64,000 bases of DNA. Origin: Mallotus nudiflorus (taxonomy: Eukaryota; Streptophyta; Magnoliopsida; Malpighiales; Euphorbiaceae). Shown here in pieces: positions 8,694 through 19,843 of this stretch (position 1 is its first letter; every line of letters starts with the position of its first letter). The DNA is taken from assembly GCA_947683625.1 (NCBI GenBank), contig CANTUR010000341.1, positions 744,001-808,000 of the forward strand, written 5' to 3'. Below the pieces are notes generated by a model that saw only the letters and a list, made by a program, of their open reading frames with translations, made no database searches and was not told the DNA's origin. The translations under genes and the position numbers were made by a program.

Positions 8694-11600
8694 TCAGGAA
8701 GGAAAGAGATACGGGTAAGAAGCTCGCATCTCAGCTTCAGTCTCCCACGTATGTTCTTCAACTCTGTCGCTACGCCACAAAACCTTGACCATCGGAATCT
8801 GCTTCGATCGCAACTGTCGAACTTGAAAATCAACGATCGCCACAGGTTCTTCCACAAAAGTCAAATCTTCACTCACTTCCACACTGTCAGGTTGCAACAC
8901 ATGTGAAGGATCTGAGATATACTTCCTCAACATCGAGATATGAAATACTGGATGCACCTGCGACATACTCGGAGGCAAATCCAACCGATATGCAACAGTG
9001 CCAATTCTCTCCAGAATCTCAAACGGTCCAATATATCTCGGTGCTAACTTACCCTTCCTGCCAAATCTCATCACACCCTTCATCGGAGATACCTTCAGAA
9101 AAACATAATCTCCAACCTGAAACTCCACATCTCTGCGCCTAGGATCCGCATAACTCTTCTGTCTGCTAACTACGGTCTCTAACCTGCGCTTGATCACGGC
9201 GACTTTCTCTGCAGCATCTTGAACCATCTCTGGTCCAGTCAAAGCTCTCTCACCGATCTCATCCCAACTCAACGGGGATCTACACTTCCTTCCATACAAC
9301 GCCTCATATGGTGCCATGCCAATACTGCTATGGTAGCTATTATTATATGCAAACTCAACAAGCGACAAATGATCATCCCAGCTACCTCTCAAATCCAAGA
9401 CATACATCCTCAACATATCTTCCAGTGTCTGGATCGTCCTCTCAGACTGACCATCTGTCTGAGGATGAAAAGCAGTACTGAAATCCAACCTAGTGCCCAT
9501 CGCTTCCTGCAACTTCTGCCAAAAACGAGAAGTAAACACTGAACCTCTATCTGACACAATGGACACAGGTACTCCATGAAGGCATACAATATGCTTCACG
9601 TACAACTTCGCCAATCTAGCAACTGAATATGTGGCTTTCACAGGCAAGAAATGTGCAGACTTCGTCAATCTGTCTACAATCACCCAGATGGAATCGTATC
9701 CATCCTTCGAACGAGGTAAACCGACCACAAAATCCATAGCTATCCTTTCCCACTTCCACTCGGGAATAGGAAGAGGCTGAAGCTTCCCAGAAGGCTTCTG
9801 ATGTTCGGCTTTCACTTGCTGACACGTCAAGCACTTAGCAACATAATCAGCAACATCCTTCTTCAATCCATCCCACCAGTATAAATCTCTGATACTGTGG
9901 TACATCTTAGTAACACCAGGATGAATGCTGTAGGCTGTAGAATGTGCTTCCTCTAGGATCTCTTCTCTCAAATCATCCACATCAGGAACACACAATCTAC
10001 CACTGATCCACAACACACCATCATCATCGAGTGTGAAATCAGTGAACTTCCCTGCTCTGACATTCTCTGCAAGCTCTTCCAGAATAGGATCTCGGCTCTG
10101 AGCTGCTTTAATCCTATCCCTTAGTACAGATCGTACTTTAAACTGAGCTAACAGTCCACCTGATCTACTGATCTTCATCATCAGACCTTGATCCACCATC
10201 AGATGCAATTCCTGGATCAATGGTCTCCTCTCCACACCGATGTGAGCAAGACTACCTGAGGACTTCCTACTCAAGGCATCTGCTACCACATTAGCTTTAC
10301 CCGGATGGTAAAGAATCTCACAATCATAATCCTTCAACAGTTCCAACCATCTTCTCTGCCTCAAATTCAAATCTCGCTGCTGGAAAATGTACTTAAGGCT
10401 CTTGTGATCAGTAAATATCTCACAAGTCACCCCGTACAAATAATGTCTCCAAATCTTCAAAGCAAAGATCACTGCAGCCATCTCCAGATCATGTGTAGGA
10501 TAGTTCTGCTCATGCTTCTTCAACTGCCTCGAAGCATAGGCTATCACCCTTCCATCCTGCATCAACACACAACCAAGACCAATTCTAGAGGCATCACAAT
10601 AAACTGTGAACTTATCCACACTATTAGGCAAAGCTAATACTGGCGCTGTGGTCAACTTCTCCTTCAACAACTGAAAACTATTCTCACAAGCTTCTGACCA
10701 CTCGAATCTAACATTCTTCTGAGTCAAGCGAGTCATAGGGGCTGCTATCTTGGAAAAATCCTGCACAAACCGCCTATAATACCCGGCTAAACCCAGAAAA
10801 CTCCGAATCTCAGTAACTGAAGTAGGTCTAGGCCACTCAGATACTGCTTCAATCTTCTGTGGATCAACCTGAATACCTTCTTTAGACACTACGTGTCCAA
10901 GAAAAGAAACACTCTCCATCCAGAAATCACACTTCGAGAATTTAGCATAAAGCTGATGATCTCTCAGTGTCTGTAGTACAATCCTCAAGTGATATACATG
11001 CTCTTCCATACTCCTCGAATATACTAGTATATCATCAATGAAGACTACCACAAACTGATCCACATACGGTCGGAATACTCTGTTCATCAGGTCCATAAAA
11101 GCTGCTGGTGCATTAGTCAAACCAAAAGACATCACCAGAAACTCATAATGACCATATCGAGTGCGGAACGCTGTCTTAGGAATATCAGCTTCACTGATCC
11201 GCAGCTGATGATAACCCGACCTCAAGTCAACCTTAGAAAAGAATTGTGCACCCTGGAGCTGATCAAACAAATCATCTATCCTCGGGAGAGGATACTTGTT
11301 CTTCACTGTCACTTTGTTCAACTCTCTGTAGTCAATGCACAGTCTCAGGGTACCATCCTTCTTCTTCACAAACAAGACTGATGCACCCCAAGGAGAAACA
11401 CTAGGTCTGATAAAACCCTTATCCAACAACTCTTGCAATTGCTCCTTCAACTCTCTCAACTCTGCAGGAGCCATACGATAGGGTGTCATAGATATAGGAG
11501 TAATACCTGGAACCACATCTATACAGAACTCAATCTCTCTATGAGGTGGTAAACCTGGTAACTCCTCGGGAAAAACATCAGGAAACTCACAAGCAACAGG

Positions 11601-13445
11601 AACATCTGTGAGTGACAACTTCTCCACTGACGTATCCCTAACCAATGCCAAAAACCCCTGACAACCTTTCCTCAACAACTTCCTAGCTGAAATAACAGAA
11701 ATAAGATTCTGAGGTGCTGAACTCCTGTCACCAACAAACTTAAATTCTACTTCACCAGGAATTCTGAAAATCACCTCCTTATTCCTGCAATCAACCACGG
11801 CAAAGTGCTGAGACAACCAATCCATTCCCAAAATAACATCGAACTCCATCACATCCAACAAAATCAAATCAGCGAGTAATTCTCTATCTCCCACGAGAAC
11901 TGGACAACCAGAAAGAACAATATCGGCGTCCAAGGAATCACTCAGAGGAGTGGCAACAAACAAGGGAAAAGCCATCCTCGAAGCTTGCCAACAAGATTTA
12001 GAAGCAAAAATAGGAGAAACAAACGAATGTGTGGCACCCGGATCAAACAAAACCAAAGCATCCAGGTAACAAACAGAAAGAATACCTGCCACGACTGCAT
12101 TAGATGCCTGAGCATCCTGCTGAGTCAGATGAAAAACTCTGGCCTGGCCTCGACCTCCCTGCTGACTGGTAGAAGCCTGGCCAACACCTCTAGCACCTCC
12201 TCTAGTACCTCTACCACGACTCTGCTGTGGAACAAACTGAGTAGAACTCTGATGCTGAGCTGGTGGTAACTGAAATGGCACGGGTGCTGCACTAGCAATC
12301 GACTGCTGTGGGAATCGCGGAATCTGCTGCTGCTGATATCCAGGGTAAGGACACGATCTGGCAAAATGTCCTGTCTGCCCGCATCTGAAACATGTCAACG
12401 GTGTCAGATAACACGGTCCTTGATGGACTCTACCACAAGTCTGACAAACACTGGCCGCTGATCCAGAACTACGACCACTGCTGCTGCTCGAAGCACCTGA
12501 CCCAAATCTGAATGATCTACGCTGACCTCCACGACCATGTCTACTGCTCCGATGCACTCGCTGCTGCTGTCTCTGACTCTGCTGAGTCGAACCTCGCTGC
12601 TGACTACTCGAACCAATATGAAAACTCGAATATGGAGTAGCCTGCAATCCACTCGACTGAACTCCCAACTGGTAGTAATCAGGCATCGCTCCCTGCCTAA
12701 CTAATCTCAGCTCAATCTCCTTAGCTAGCTCAATCACCGACTCCAGAGTAAGACCTGCTGTAGGCATACCAGCAAAAGCTGAACCCAAACCAGTAACATA
12801 GGTAGTAACCGCGAAATACTGATCTCGCATCAGATCCTCAGCATATCTACCCAGACGAAGAAACTCTCGGGTATACTCCTCTACTGATCGATCTCCACGA
12901 GAAATACTGGTCAGACGAAGATGATAGCTCAAACGAAGAGGCTCTGGACAAAATCTCCTCATGAATCGCTCTCGAAACTGAGCCCATGTCATCGTCATCA
13001 TATAGGGCTGGATCATCTGAATGAACCAATCCAAGGCTGGTCCCTCGACAGACAACTCAACAATCATGATCCTCTGGTACTCGGTATGAGCAGTCCGAGT
13101 CCTAGTCTCAATCGCATGCAGAAAATCTAAAGGATCAGAAGTACCATCAAAAGCAATCCTGCCAACTCTGGCATAGAACAAAGCTGCCTCAGGGTCAGAC
13201 ATACCCTGCTGATAGGCAGGCTGAACAGGCTGAACAACTGGAGGAACAGGAACATCAAACTCAGGCTCAACAGGCTCCTCGTCCTGTAACTCTCTCTGCC
13301 TACGGCGACCTGCCGCTCCTCGAGGTCTACCCCTGCCACGACCTCTACGTCTAACTGGCGGCTCAGGAGGTAAAACCTCATCCTGAAAAGACTCATCATC
13401 CTCGGCCTCAACGACCGGTGGAGCGACACGCGCTCGCCTCCTCAT
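8694..13445 (-). CDS. gag-pol: Tekay gag-pol polyprotein, 1583 aa, intact
   Basis: One uninterrupted frame encodes all proteins for retrotransposition. Domains in order: an Arg/Gly- and Pro-rich N-terminus; retrotransposon gag (about residues 85-250); two Cys motifs including a CX2CX4HX4C knuckle (CFRCGQTGHFARSC, about 350-365); aspartic protease with LFDPGATHSFVSP (about 465), DPG replacing the more common DSG/DTG; reverse transcriptase with DYRELN and FIDDILVYS (about 800); RNase H with FTVYCDAS (about 955); integrase with HHCC finger, AMDF, VSDRG and the SERTIQTLE Glu (about 1150-1350); GPF module (RYIGPFEIL); and a C-terminal chromodomain-like end (VKVLWRSDRVEEHTWE). The chromodomain places it among chromoviruses, Tekay/Del clade. 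ATG is at 13,443-13,445, about 200 nt after the primer-binding site. Clade assignment is from memory of family motifs. Confidence 0.95.
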   Translation of the reverse strand: MRRRARVAPPVVEAEDDESFQDEVLPPEPPVRRRGRGRGRPRGAAGRRRQRELQDEEPVEPEFDVPVPPVVQPVQPAYQQGMSDPEAALFYARVGRIAFDGTSDPLDFLHAIETRTRTAHTEYQRIMIVELSVEGPALDWFIQMIQPYMMTMTWAQFRERFMRRFCPEPLRLSYHLRLTSISRGDRSVEEYTREFLRLGRYAEDLMRDQYFAVTTYVTGLGSAFAGMPTAGLTLESVIELAKEIELRLVRQGAMPDYYQLGVQSSGLQATPYSSFHIGSSSQQRGSTQQSQRQQQRVHRSSRHGRGGQRRSFRFGSGASSSSSGRSSGSAASVCQTCGRVHQGPCYLTPLTCFRCGQTGHFARSCPYPGYQQQQIPRFPQQSIASAAPVPFQLPPAQHQSSTQFVPQQSRGRGTRGGARGVGQASTSQQGGRGQARVFHLTQQDAQASNAVVAGILSVCYLDALVLFDPGATHSFVSPIFASKSCWQASRMAFPLFVATPLSDSLDADIVLSGCPVLVGDRELLADLILLDVMEFDVILGMDWLSQHFAVVDCRNKEVIFRIPGEVEFKFVGDRSSAPQNLISVISARKLLRKGCQGFLALVRDTSVEKLSLTDVPVACEFPDVFPEELPGLPPHREIEFCIDVVPGITPISMTPYRMAPAELRELKEQLQELLDKGFIRPSVSPWGASVLFVKKKDGTLRLCIDYRELNKVTVKNKYPLPRIDDLFDQLQGAQFFSKVDLRSGYHQLRISEADIPKTAFRTRYGHYEFLVMSFGLTNAPAAFMDLMNRVFRPYVDQFVVVFIDDILVYSRSMEEHVYHLRIVLQTLRDHQLYAKFSKCDFWMESVSFLGHVVSKEGIQVDPQKIEAVSEWPRPTSVTEIRSFLGLAGYYRRFVQDFSKIAAPMTRLTQKNVRFEWSEACENSFQLLKEKLTTAPVLALPNSVDKFTVYCDASRIGLGCVLMQDGRVIAYASRQLKKHEQNYPTHDLEMAAVIFALKIWRHYLYGVTCEIFTDHKSLKYIFQQRDLNLRQRRWLELLKDYDCEILYHPGKANVVADALSRKSSGSLAHIGVERRPLIQELHLMVDQGLMMKISRSGGLLAQFKVRSVLRDRIKAAQSRDPILEELAENVRAGKFTDFTLDDDGVLWISGRLCVPDVDDLREEILEEAHSTAYSIHPGVTKMYHSIRDLYWWDGLKKDVADYVAKCLTCQQVKAEHQKPSGKLQPLPIPEWKWERIAMDFVVGLPRSKDGYDSIWVIVDRLTKSAHFLPVKATYSVARLAKLYVKHIVCLHGVPVSIVSDRGSVFTSRFWQKLQEAMGTRLDFSTAFHPQTDGQSERTIQTLEDMLRMYVLDLRGSWDDHLSLVEFAYNNSYHSSIGMAPYEALYGRKCRSPLSWDEIGERALTGPEMVQDAAEKVAVIKRRLETVVSRQKSYADPRRRDVEFQVGDYVFLKVSPMKGVMRFGRKGKLAPRYIGPFEILERIGTVAYRLDLPPSMSQVHPVFHISMLRKYISDPSHVLQPDSVEVSEDLTFVEEPVAIVDFQVRQLRSKQIPMVKVLWRSDRVEEHTWETEAEMRASYPYLFPS

Positions 13446-13643
13446 TCTGAAAAGACAAACGAAAAGATTCAGACAAAACAGACAACGGAGGAATAACGCT
13501 GAAAACTACAGCAAGGAATACTCATCAAGACATACTCGAACCTAATACACTGCAGTAGTCCAACAGAAAACACAACTTTAAAACTAGGGCCACAACTCAC
13601 AAAACTAAGCCCTGACATAGAACTCCACTCAGAAACGAACTTC

Positions 13644-13655
13644 GCTCTGATACCA
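13644..13655 (-). other. Primer-binding site, initiator Met tRNA
   Basis: In element sense TGGTATCAGAGC starts four bases (AAGT) after the 5' LTR. It matches the 3' end of plant initiator methionine tRNA, the usual primer of Ty3/gypsy elements. Confidence 0.9.
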
Positions 13656-13659
13656 ACTT

Positions 13660-16600
13660 TGTCACGACCCAAAACAGGGGCCATGACCGGCGCTAGGGAA
13701 CGGGAATTCTTTCGAATCCGGAACCCGTAGCAAGCCTAAAAATAAAATAAAAATGCAATAATAACCATAAAAATATATAATATGCAGCGGAAAATAAAAA
13801 TCATAAATATTACAATATCATCCATATCAACTGGATTTAATTCAAATCTCATCACATCGCATATATAATCTCATAAATGTATAATCTTTATACAAATCCA
13901 GTTTTAACATAATACATCTCTTTAAAATAAAGTACATAAAATCCAATACTGTAATTTACAGCTACTGCAGTGTCTAGATAAAATAAATAAGACTCAAGTA
14001 GACAATTTACATAAAGAAGCCGGGGCGGAAGAAATCCGGCGTATCGACCTGCTACTGAGGTCTGAGGAAGTTGACTCTCCTGAAAAATAGTCAACGGAGG
14101 GGAGTCAGACCTCACTGAGTGAATTACTATAGTATATATACATACACTCTAAGTGATAATGCAAACAGTCAACAGTATATGAGTAATATGTATATATACA
14201 GGCAAGTTCATACAGATGCAGAAAAATCATTTTATATATTTTGTCTGAAAATCAACTTTTATGAAGGATCACATAGAACCCTAAAATATCGCAACCTCAG
14301 AAAAATAGTGTTAAACAACACTCTAGCCATACAGGCTCACTAATTCCAAATATATCCACTTAATCCATATGGACAGTAGACTGGCCCCGAGACACTAAGT
14401 CAACCGAGCTCCAGCAGTCTGACTGCCAGTGTGATTGGCCCCGAGACACTTGGTCAACCGAGCTCCAGCAATCACACCCACAAACCACATCTCACACATC
14501 CAATAATCATAATCAAATCGATATCCACAAATAGTCAGTAATAAAGCCTAAATACTATAGGCGTACCGGTACGTACTCGGTCCTAGTGCTGCCCACTAGG
14601 TAGCACGTTCTATTGATATCCTTCAGTAATAAATAATAAAACATTCATTCACAAATACATGATGCATGAATTTAAATAAATCAACAATATAAACCATATA
14701 TATACCGAAAATATACCAAACATAAACCAGGTATATTTTGAGTATATATACGTCAAATAAATTCAATCAAATCATGAATTAAACTAAAAATATATTTAAA
14801 AACATTTTAAATATATTTTATTAACAAAACATGTATATAATTTATTATATACCAAAAATATACTTGAATATAAATCATATTATTTATGCATATTCAGTCA
14901 AAATAAAACATGCATTTTCTAAATCATGCATCCTAAGCATATATATAATATAGTAACTCACCTAATGCGCTCCACGAGACAGGTCCGACGGGCCTGGTCC
15001 ACTAACCCTCGGTCTCGGCACAACTAAACAAGAAATAATTAATCGACATCAGAATAACCCTAACAGAAATCCTAGAATTCAATCTAGAGTATCAAACACA
15101 GAATCGAAAATTAGGGTTCGACTGGATATCACGTTTTACGAGAATTCTACCGAAAATCCGGCAGAACCTCCCCTGTAAAACGGACATCTCTCTACTCAAA
15201 AGAGTAGAGCCGACCCTGCAAAGAAAATACACTTCAAAAATAAACACCACAATCAATCACAACCCCTCGGTCGGACTCCAGACTACAATCTGTCGACCGG
15301 GGTCCACAACACGGAATATATATTCAAATATATCAAAAATATCCTTAAATCATAAAAATACATTTCATACGTAGAAATTACATAATAAATCTTGAAACAC
15401 TATAAAAACCGATTAAAACTCATTTTATTTGAAAAACCGTATATTATATATATAATTGAAAATAATTCCCGAAAAATAGTTTTAATTAGTTAAAAATACC
15501 AAATAATTTGTAGAAATCATTTTTATACCTTAAATAAATATTAAAACCAATTAAATTACATTTTTAGACAATTTAGGGTAAAATTACCAAAATACCCCTA
15601 TATATATATATATACCTAAATTACTTCAAAAATTCACCAAAAATCATACACTTATCCAAAATTAATTTTCTCAACATATTTATCAATAATATCAATAATT
15701 AAACTCAATTAACCAATTAAATTCAAATAAAAACACAATTAACTTAATTTTACAAAATCACATAAACTTCAATAATTAAAAATAAATACTTAGAAATTCA
15801 TAAAAATTCCAAATAAATTCCTATAATTCATTTCAACACCTAATTCAACCATAAACTCCAATTTCATAATTTAAATAATTAATTTCCGAAAATTCGAAAA
15901 TAATATTAAAATATTCAAAAATACCCAAAAATCCAAACAACCTCCAAAAATTCTACAAAAATTCATACATGAAGATTAAGCTACCAGGAACAACATTTGT
16001 GAAGGAAGTTTCCATGAATCATCCAAATTGAAGCTCAAAAAAATCGAAAACCAAAAGTGGCCGAAATATTCAACTCAAAACCTAAGCAATTCTAGACCGT
16101 TTTAGCTCAAACAAAAGCTAGAATAACACTCACCGGAGCTCAAGGAGAAGATAGAGACCGGCGGTGTCGAAAACGGTGGCCGGAGGAGGGAGAAACCACG
16201 GTGGGAAGATGGGTGGTCCGGCGGTCACGCACGGGAAGAAAGAAAGAAGAAGAAGAAGAAAAAGAAAAAGAAAGAAAAGGAAAGAGAAAAGAAAAGAAAA
16301 AGAAAGAAAAAGGAAAAAAAAAAAAAAAAAGAAAAAAATAATAAATTTTAATAATTTAATAATAAATAAAATAATCAAATAATAATAAATAAATAATAAA
16401 ATATTAGGGTAATAATAAACCCTAATTAAATATACACACACAGGCTTTATTTAATAATTTAAAAATATGTATGAGTTCATGCAAACCCGTAAATACATTT
16501 AAAATAATTAATAATACATTGTTTACGTGGAAATTTCCCCGAAAATGAAAGTCCCGGGAAAATTTTACGTAAAATACTGAAAATAATAGACAGTAATTAA

Positions 16601-16714
16601 AATAGGTTTAAAATACATATCAACTCATAAAAATATCGTATAAAATACAAAAATCACTGACACTGCATATCCCGGTACAGTGTAAAAATATTTTTAAAAA
16701 CACGGGATATTACA
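13660..16714 (-). repeat. 5' LTR of the young Tekay element
   Basis: Near-identical partner of 5588-8639. It lies upstream of the coding frame in element sense and is followed by the primer-binding site. It should contain the promoter and leader of the element; no unambiguous TATA box stands out because TATATA runs are common. Confidence 0.95.
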
Positions 16715-18773
16715 AGGTTACTGTTCATATATTGTTCCGAGTTTGAAAAAATTATATTTTTAATAAATTTTAATAATTATTTTAAGCATATTTTGTGAAG
16801 AAACGTTCCAATTATTTATTATGAATTTTCGTATATTTATGTAAAAATTGAATTTTTGAAAAAATTAGTATTTATTAGTAAATTTTGTATTTTAATTGAA
16901 ATTATTGTTAATTATTATGTTTTGGATAATTTTTGAGTAATAAATAGTATTAAAATAATTTTTATGAATTATTTACTATTTTTAGCTAATTAATAATAAT
17001 TTTTGGAAAAATATTCAAATAATAGTTTTATTATTATTTTTATGATTAAATTAAATTTTAGCTATTTTTATTATATATTTGAGCAATTTAAATAATTATT
17101 GGTAATTTATGCTATTTAATTTTGACTATTTAAAAAATCGATTTTTATTAATATTATTTAATTATATTTGGGATTTTATTATTTATTTTGCAAATAAATA
17201 TCTTCAATGTTTTATTATTTAAATAAATTGAATTGTGGTATTTTATGATTTTTAGTGATTTTTAATATTTATTATTATATTATTGATTTTTGTATATACT
17301 GGTTCTTGGTTGGGCAATTTTTGTATTTCGGGAGCCCAACTCGAGAAGTTGAGCATTTTGTGAATATTAAAGTGCATTTGCATGCAGAAATGACTCTACT
17401 TTTAGTAGAGAAATGCCCATTTTATAGAGGAGACTTTGCCAAATTTTTGGTAGATTTCTCGTAAAATGTGACATCGAGTCGATTTTAGTAGAATCGTATT
17501 TTAATAGAGTTTTTCCTTAGAAATTTAGAATTTGTATGATTTCCGTTCTTTATTCCCTTTTTATTTATTTATTTTCTTTGGTTGTGCCTCCAGTCGAGTC
17601 GATAGATCGAGATCGAGTGCGACTGCGCAGAGGAGCACATTCAACTTGTAAGTTAATAACTGATTTGTGTATAGGATATTTATATTAAATATAAATTTAT
17701 TGATTCAATAAATGGGAGAATTTATTAAAGAATTATATTATTATAAAAATATATATTTGAATTAAATTCTCCTATTATTGTTATAGTTATATTAGCATGA
17801 TTATATGAAATTTTCACATGATTAGTTAATTTCATTTTATTTTATTGTAATTTTCCTTGTTTTATTTATATTTATTTATTTAAAAATAAACTACGGTAGA
17901 ATGGACTACTTGATGAGTTTCATCAGAATTGTGTGCACACTAGTAGGATTGAGAATGAGTGTTAGAGGTTATATGGCTCGGTGATGCGTTGCTCTCGGGC
18001 TTGATTTATATATTACTGGAGCTAGTACCTTGGTGATACTTTGCTCTCGGGAACCGCTAGTAAATATCGATTTAAGTGATTTGACTATGGTTGTTAGCTC
18101 AGTTGATGCTTTGCTCTTGGGAACCGACATTCTTTAGATTATAAGAGAGTCGTAAGACTATTAGAATTGTGGACTAGGGTTTTACCTAGTTTTCTTATAA
18201 AAATGATTAAAGAAAACTTATTATATTTTATACAGTATTTTATAATTTTTAAATAGTTTATTTCGGTAAAAGAGGATTTCAATAATCAATTGTTTTAAAT
18301 TATAAATTTTATATTTTCATAAATATATTTTTAAAGGAGATTTTCATACTATATAGATTTCATTTATTAACTTACTCAGTGAGGTCTGACTCCTCTAAAA
18401 TATTTTTTTTTAGAATCTTCTACTTCAGACCTTCGTATTAGACTTATTCGCCAGACTCTTTCCTCCCCGGCTGATTTATGTAAATATTGAACTATTGCTT
18501 TTCTTGTATTTTAGTAAACACTGAAGTAGTAGTACTTCTTATTTTATTATCTGTATTATATTAGACTGTGTTCCTTTATTTGAATATTGTATGAACATAT
18601 TTTATTATGTTATGAGATAAGGATTTATTTTATATTAATTAAAGTTTTAATTTTGATGTATTTTTATGTTATGTTTGTATATGTTTTTATTTTAAGGCTT
18701 GCTACAGGTCCCGGATTTAAAAGAATTTTCGTTTCCTAGCGCCAGTCATGACTCCTCGATTTGGGTCATGACA

Positions 18774-19835
18774 GTTGTTTTTGTTGCCAAAAGTATAACC
18801 GTCTTCCTGTTCTTGAATGAAAACATATGCATGAGCCTCTTACTTAATAGAAAAGCTAGGCTTTTATTTATTGTTTGATATTCTAATGTTTTAACATATT
18901 GAAAGAAGTTACTAGCTTTTTTTATTGTAGTTATATCATATATACTCTAAAATAGTTTTGTTTATGTCTACTGCTAAGTACATAATGCATTTAGTGAATT
19001 TTTAGACTAGTCTGCCTTAATATTCACTTCATTGCGAGTATACTCTTCACTTTTTATTTATACTTGTCTTTCTTTCTTTTGAATTTTGAGGCAATGATAA
19101 AATGCTTCCACCTTAATTACATTATAAAGAATTCAAAATGATTTTAGTATATTTTCTATGGTTTGGTGGCATTTTTTATTGCAGCTACCCAGAAATTATG
19201 CATCATTCATTCTTTTAAAGATTTCACATATTATTCCTGAGCCTCAAAATTCCTTCTTCAATTTTTTCTAGAATTAATATATGGACTTGATTTTGGTTTT
19301 TTTTTTTGTTGTAGATTAACTTGTTCTTCAAAAAGTGAAAATTGAAAGCCTTATTTTTTTTTTATGGATCTTTTGCTTATACATTACATTTTGAAAATAG
19401 CATACTTAGACTTAGTTTTTTTATTATATTGTAAAGTGTAAAGCAGAATTATTTTATAATTAACCTGTTAATACTTGAGAATCCTAAGTTAGGATAAATA
19501 TAGGTGAACAACATGATTTTGTAATGGGTCTCGACCATATTTTTTTATAAGAGCCTTAGGTTATGTATTAACATTTATAAGATAAGCCCAAAATTGATAA
19601 TATGTTTTAATTTTTTCTAGTTGTATTGATAATAAATAGCCCAAGATATAAGCCCCAACATTTGGCCCAATACACATAACCGGACAAAAAAAACTTAATG
19701 TTTCCTGTTAACCCAAACCTTTGGTTCCATCCACCCATATAATGCGGTTTAGTGTAATTTATTTTAAACCATAAACCAATCAGCTTTGATTTTGTCCAGC
19801 CCGAATCCACTCGACTCGCCCGTTGCACACCCCTA
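18774..19835 (+). other. hAT non-coding 3' part, right portion
   Basis: Sequence between the old LTR end and the right inverted repeat. The last 150 bp are GC-richer, as in subterminal regions of hAT elements. There is no coding content. Confidence 0.55.
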
Positions 19836-19843
19836 CATTAAGC

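Larger units (their letters stand above)
5588..16714 (-). mobile_element. Complete young Tekay/Del chromovirus (Ty3/gypsy) retrotransposon
   Basis: An 11,127-bp element in minus orientation with two LTRs, a primer-binding site, a polypurine tract and one open gag-pol frame. The target duplication AGGTT is exact (5583-5587 and 16,715-16,719). By eye the LTRs (3052 and 3055 bp) differ only by a 2-bp TA-repeat change near 6870/14,942 and a 5-bp change in the A/AAT-rich tract near 8255/16,325. No point difference was seen in the parts I compared, so the insertion is very recent. It lies inside the old solo LTR and is the only apparently intact element here. Confidence 0.95.
4758..18773 (+). mobile_element. 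Old Tekay-type solo LTR, split by the young Tekay element
   Basis: It begins TGTTATAACCC (4758) and ends TTTGGGTCATGACA (18,773), a decayed version of the TGTAATATCCC...GGGTCGTGACA ends of the other LTRs. Flanks are GTTAT (4753-4757) and GTTGT (18,774-18,778), a 5-bp duplication with one mismatch. Subtracting the 11,127-bp nested element and one target copy leaves about 2.88 kb, close to the other LTRs (3.0-3.4 kb). The order of landmarks matches: microsatellite, CT-rich block (5240-5330), hairpin region near 17,390, CTCGG modules near 18,000, GAGGTCTGACTCC near 18,381, and GCTTGCTACAGG near 18,697. There is no internal domain, hence solo. Confidence 0.85.
2542..19835 (+). mobile_element. hAT DNA transposon, interrupted by retrotransposons
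   Basis: The left end begins TAGGGGTGTG (2542-2551) and the right end is its reverse complement (CACACCCCTA, 19,826-19,835), the terminal inverted repeat type of plant hAT elements. The flanking 8-mers are TATCAAGT (2534-2541) and CATTAAGC (19,836-19,843). They match at five of eight places, and all three differences are C/T transitions, as expected of an old target duplication. The position is fixed independently: leaving out one 8-mer keeps the LINE ORF1 frame open. A transposase remnant lies inside. Without the nested 4758-18,773 LTR block the element is about 3.3 kb. Confidence 0.85.

Noticed and set aside
9219..13029. Several plus- and minus-strand frames of 60-110 aa inside the gag-pol region
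   Set aside because: They are shadows of the intact 1,583-aa frame, as shown by the equivalent ones in Tekay-2.
13644..13655. Match to a tRNA end, possible tRNA gene
   Set aside because: Only the 12-base complement of the initiator Met tRNA 3' end is present, at the position of a primer-binding site.
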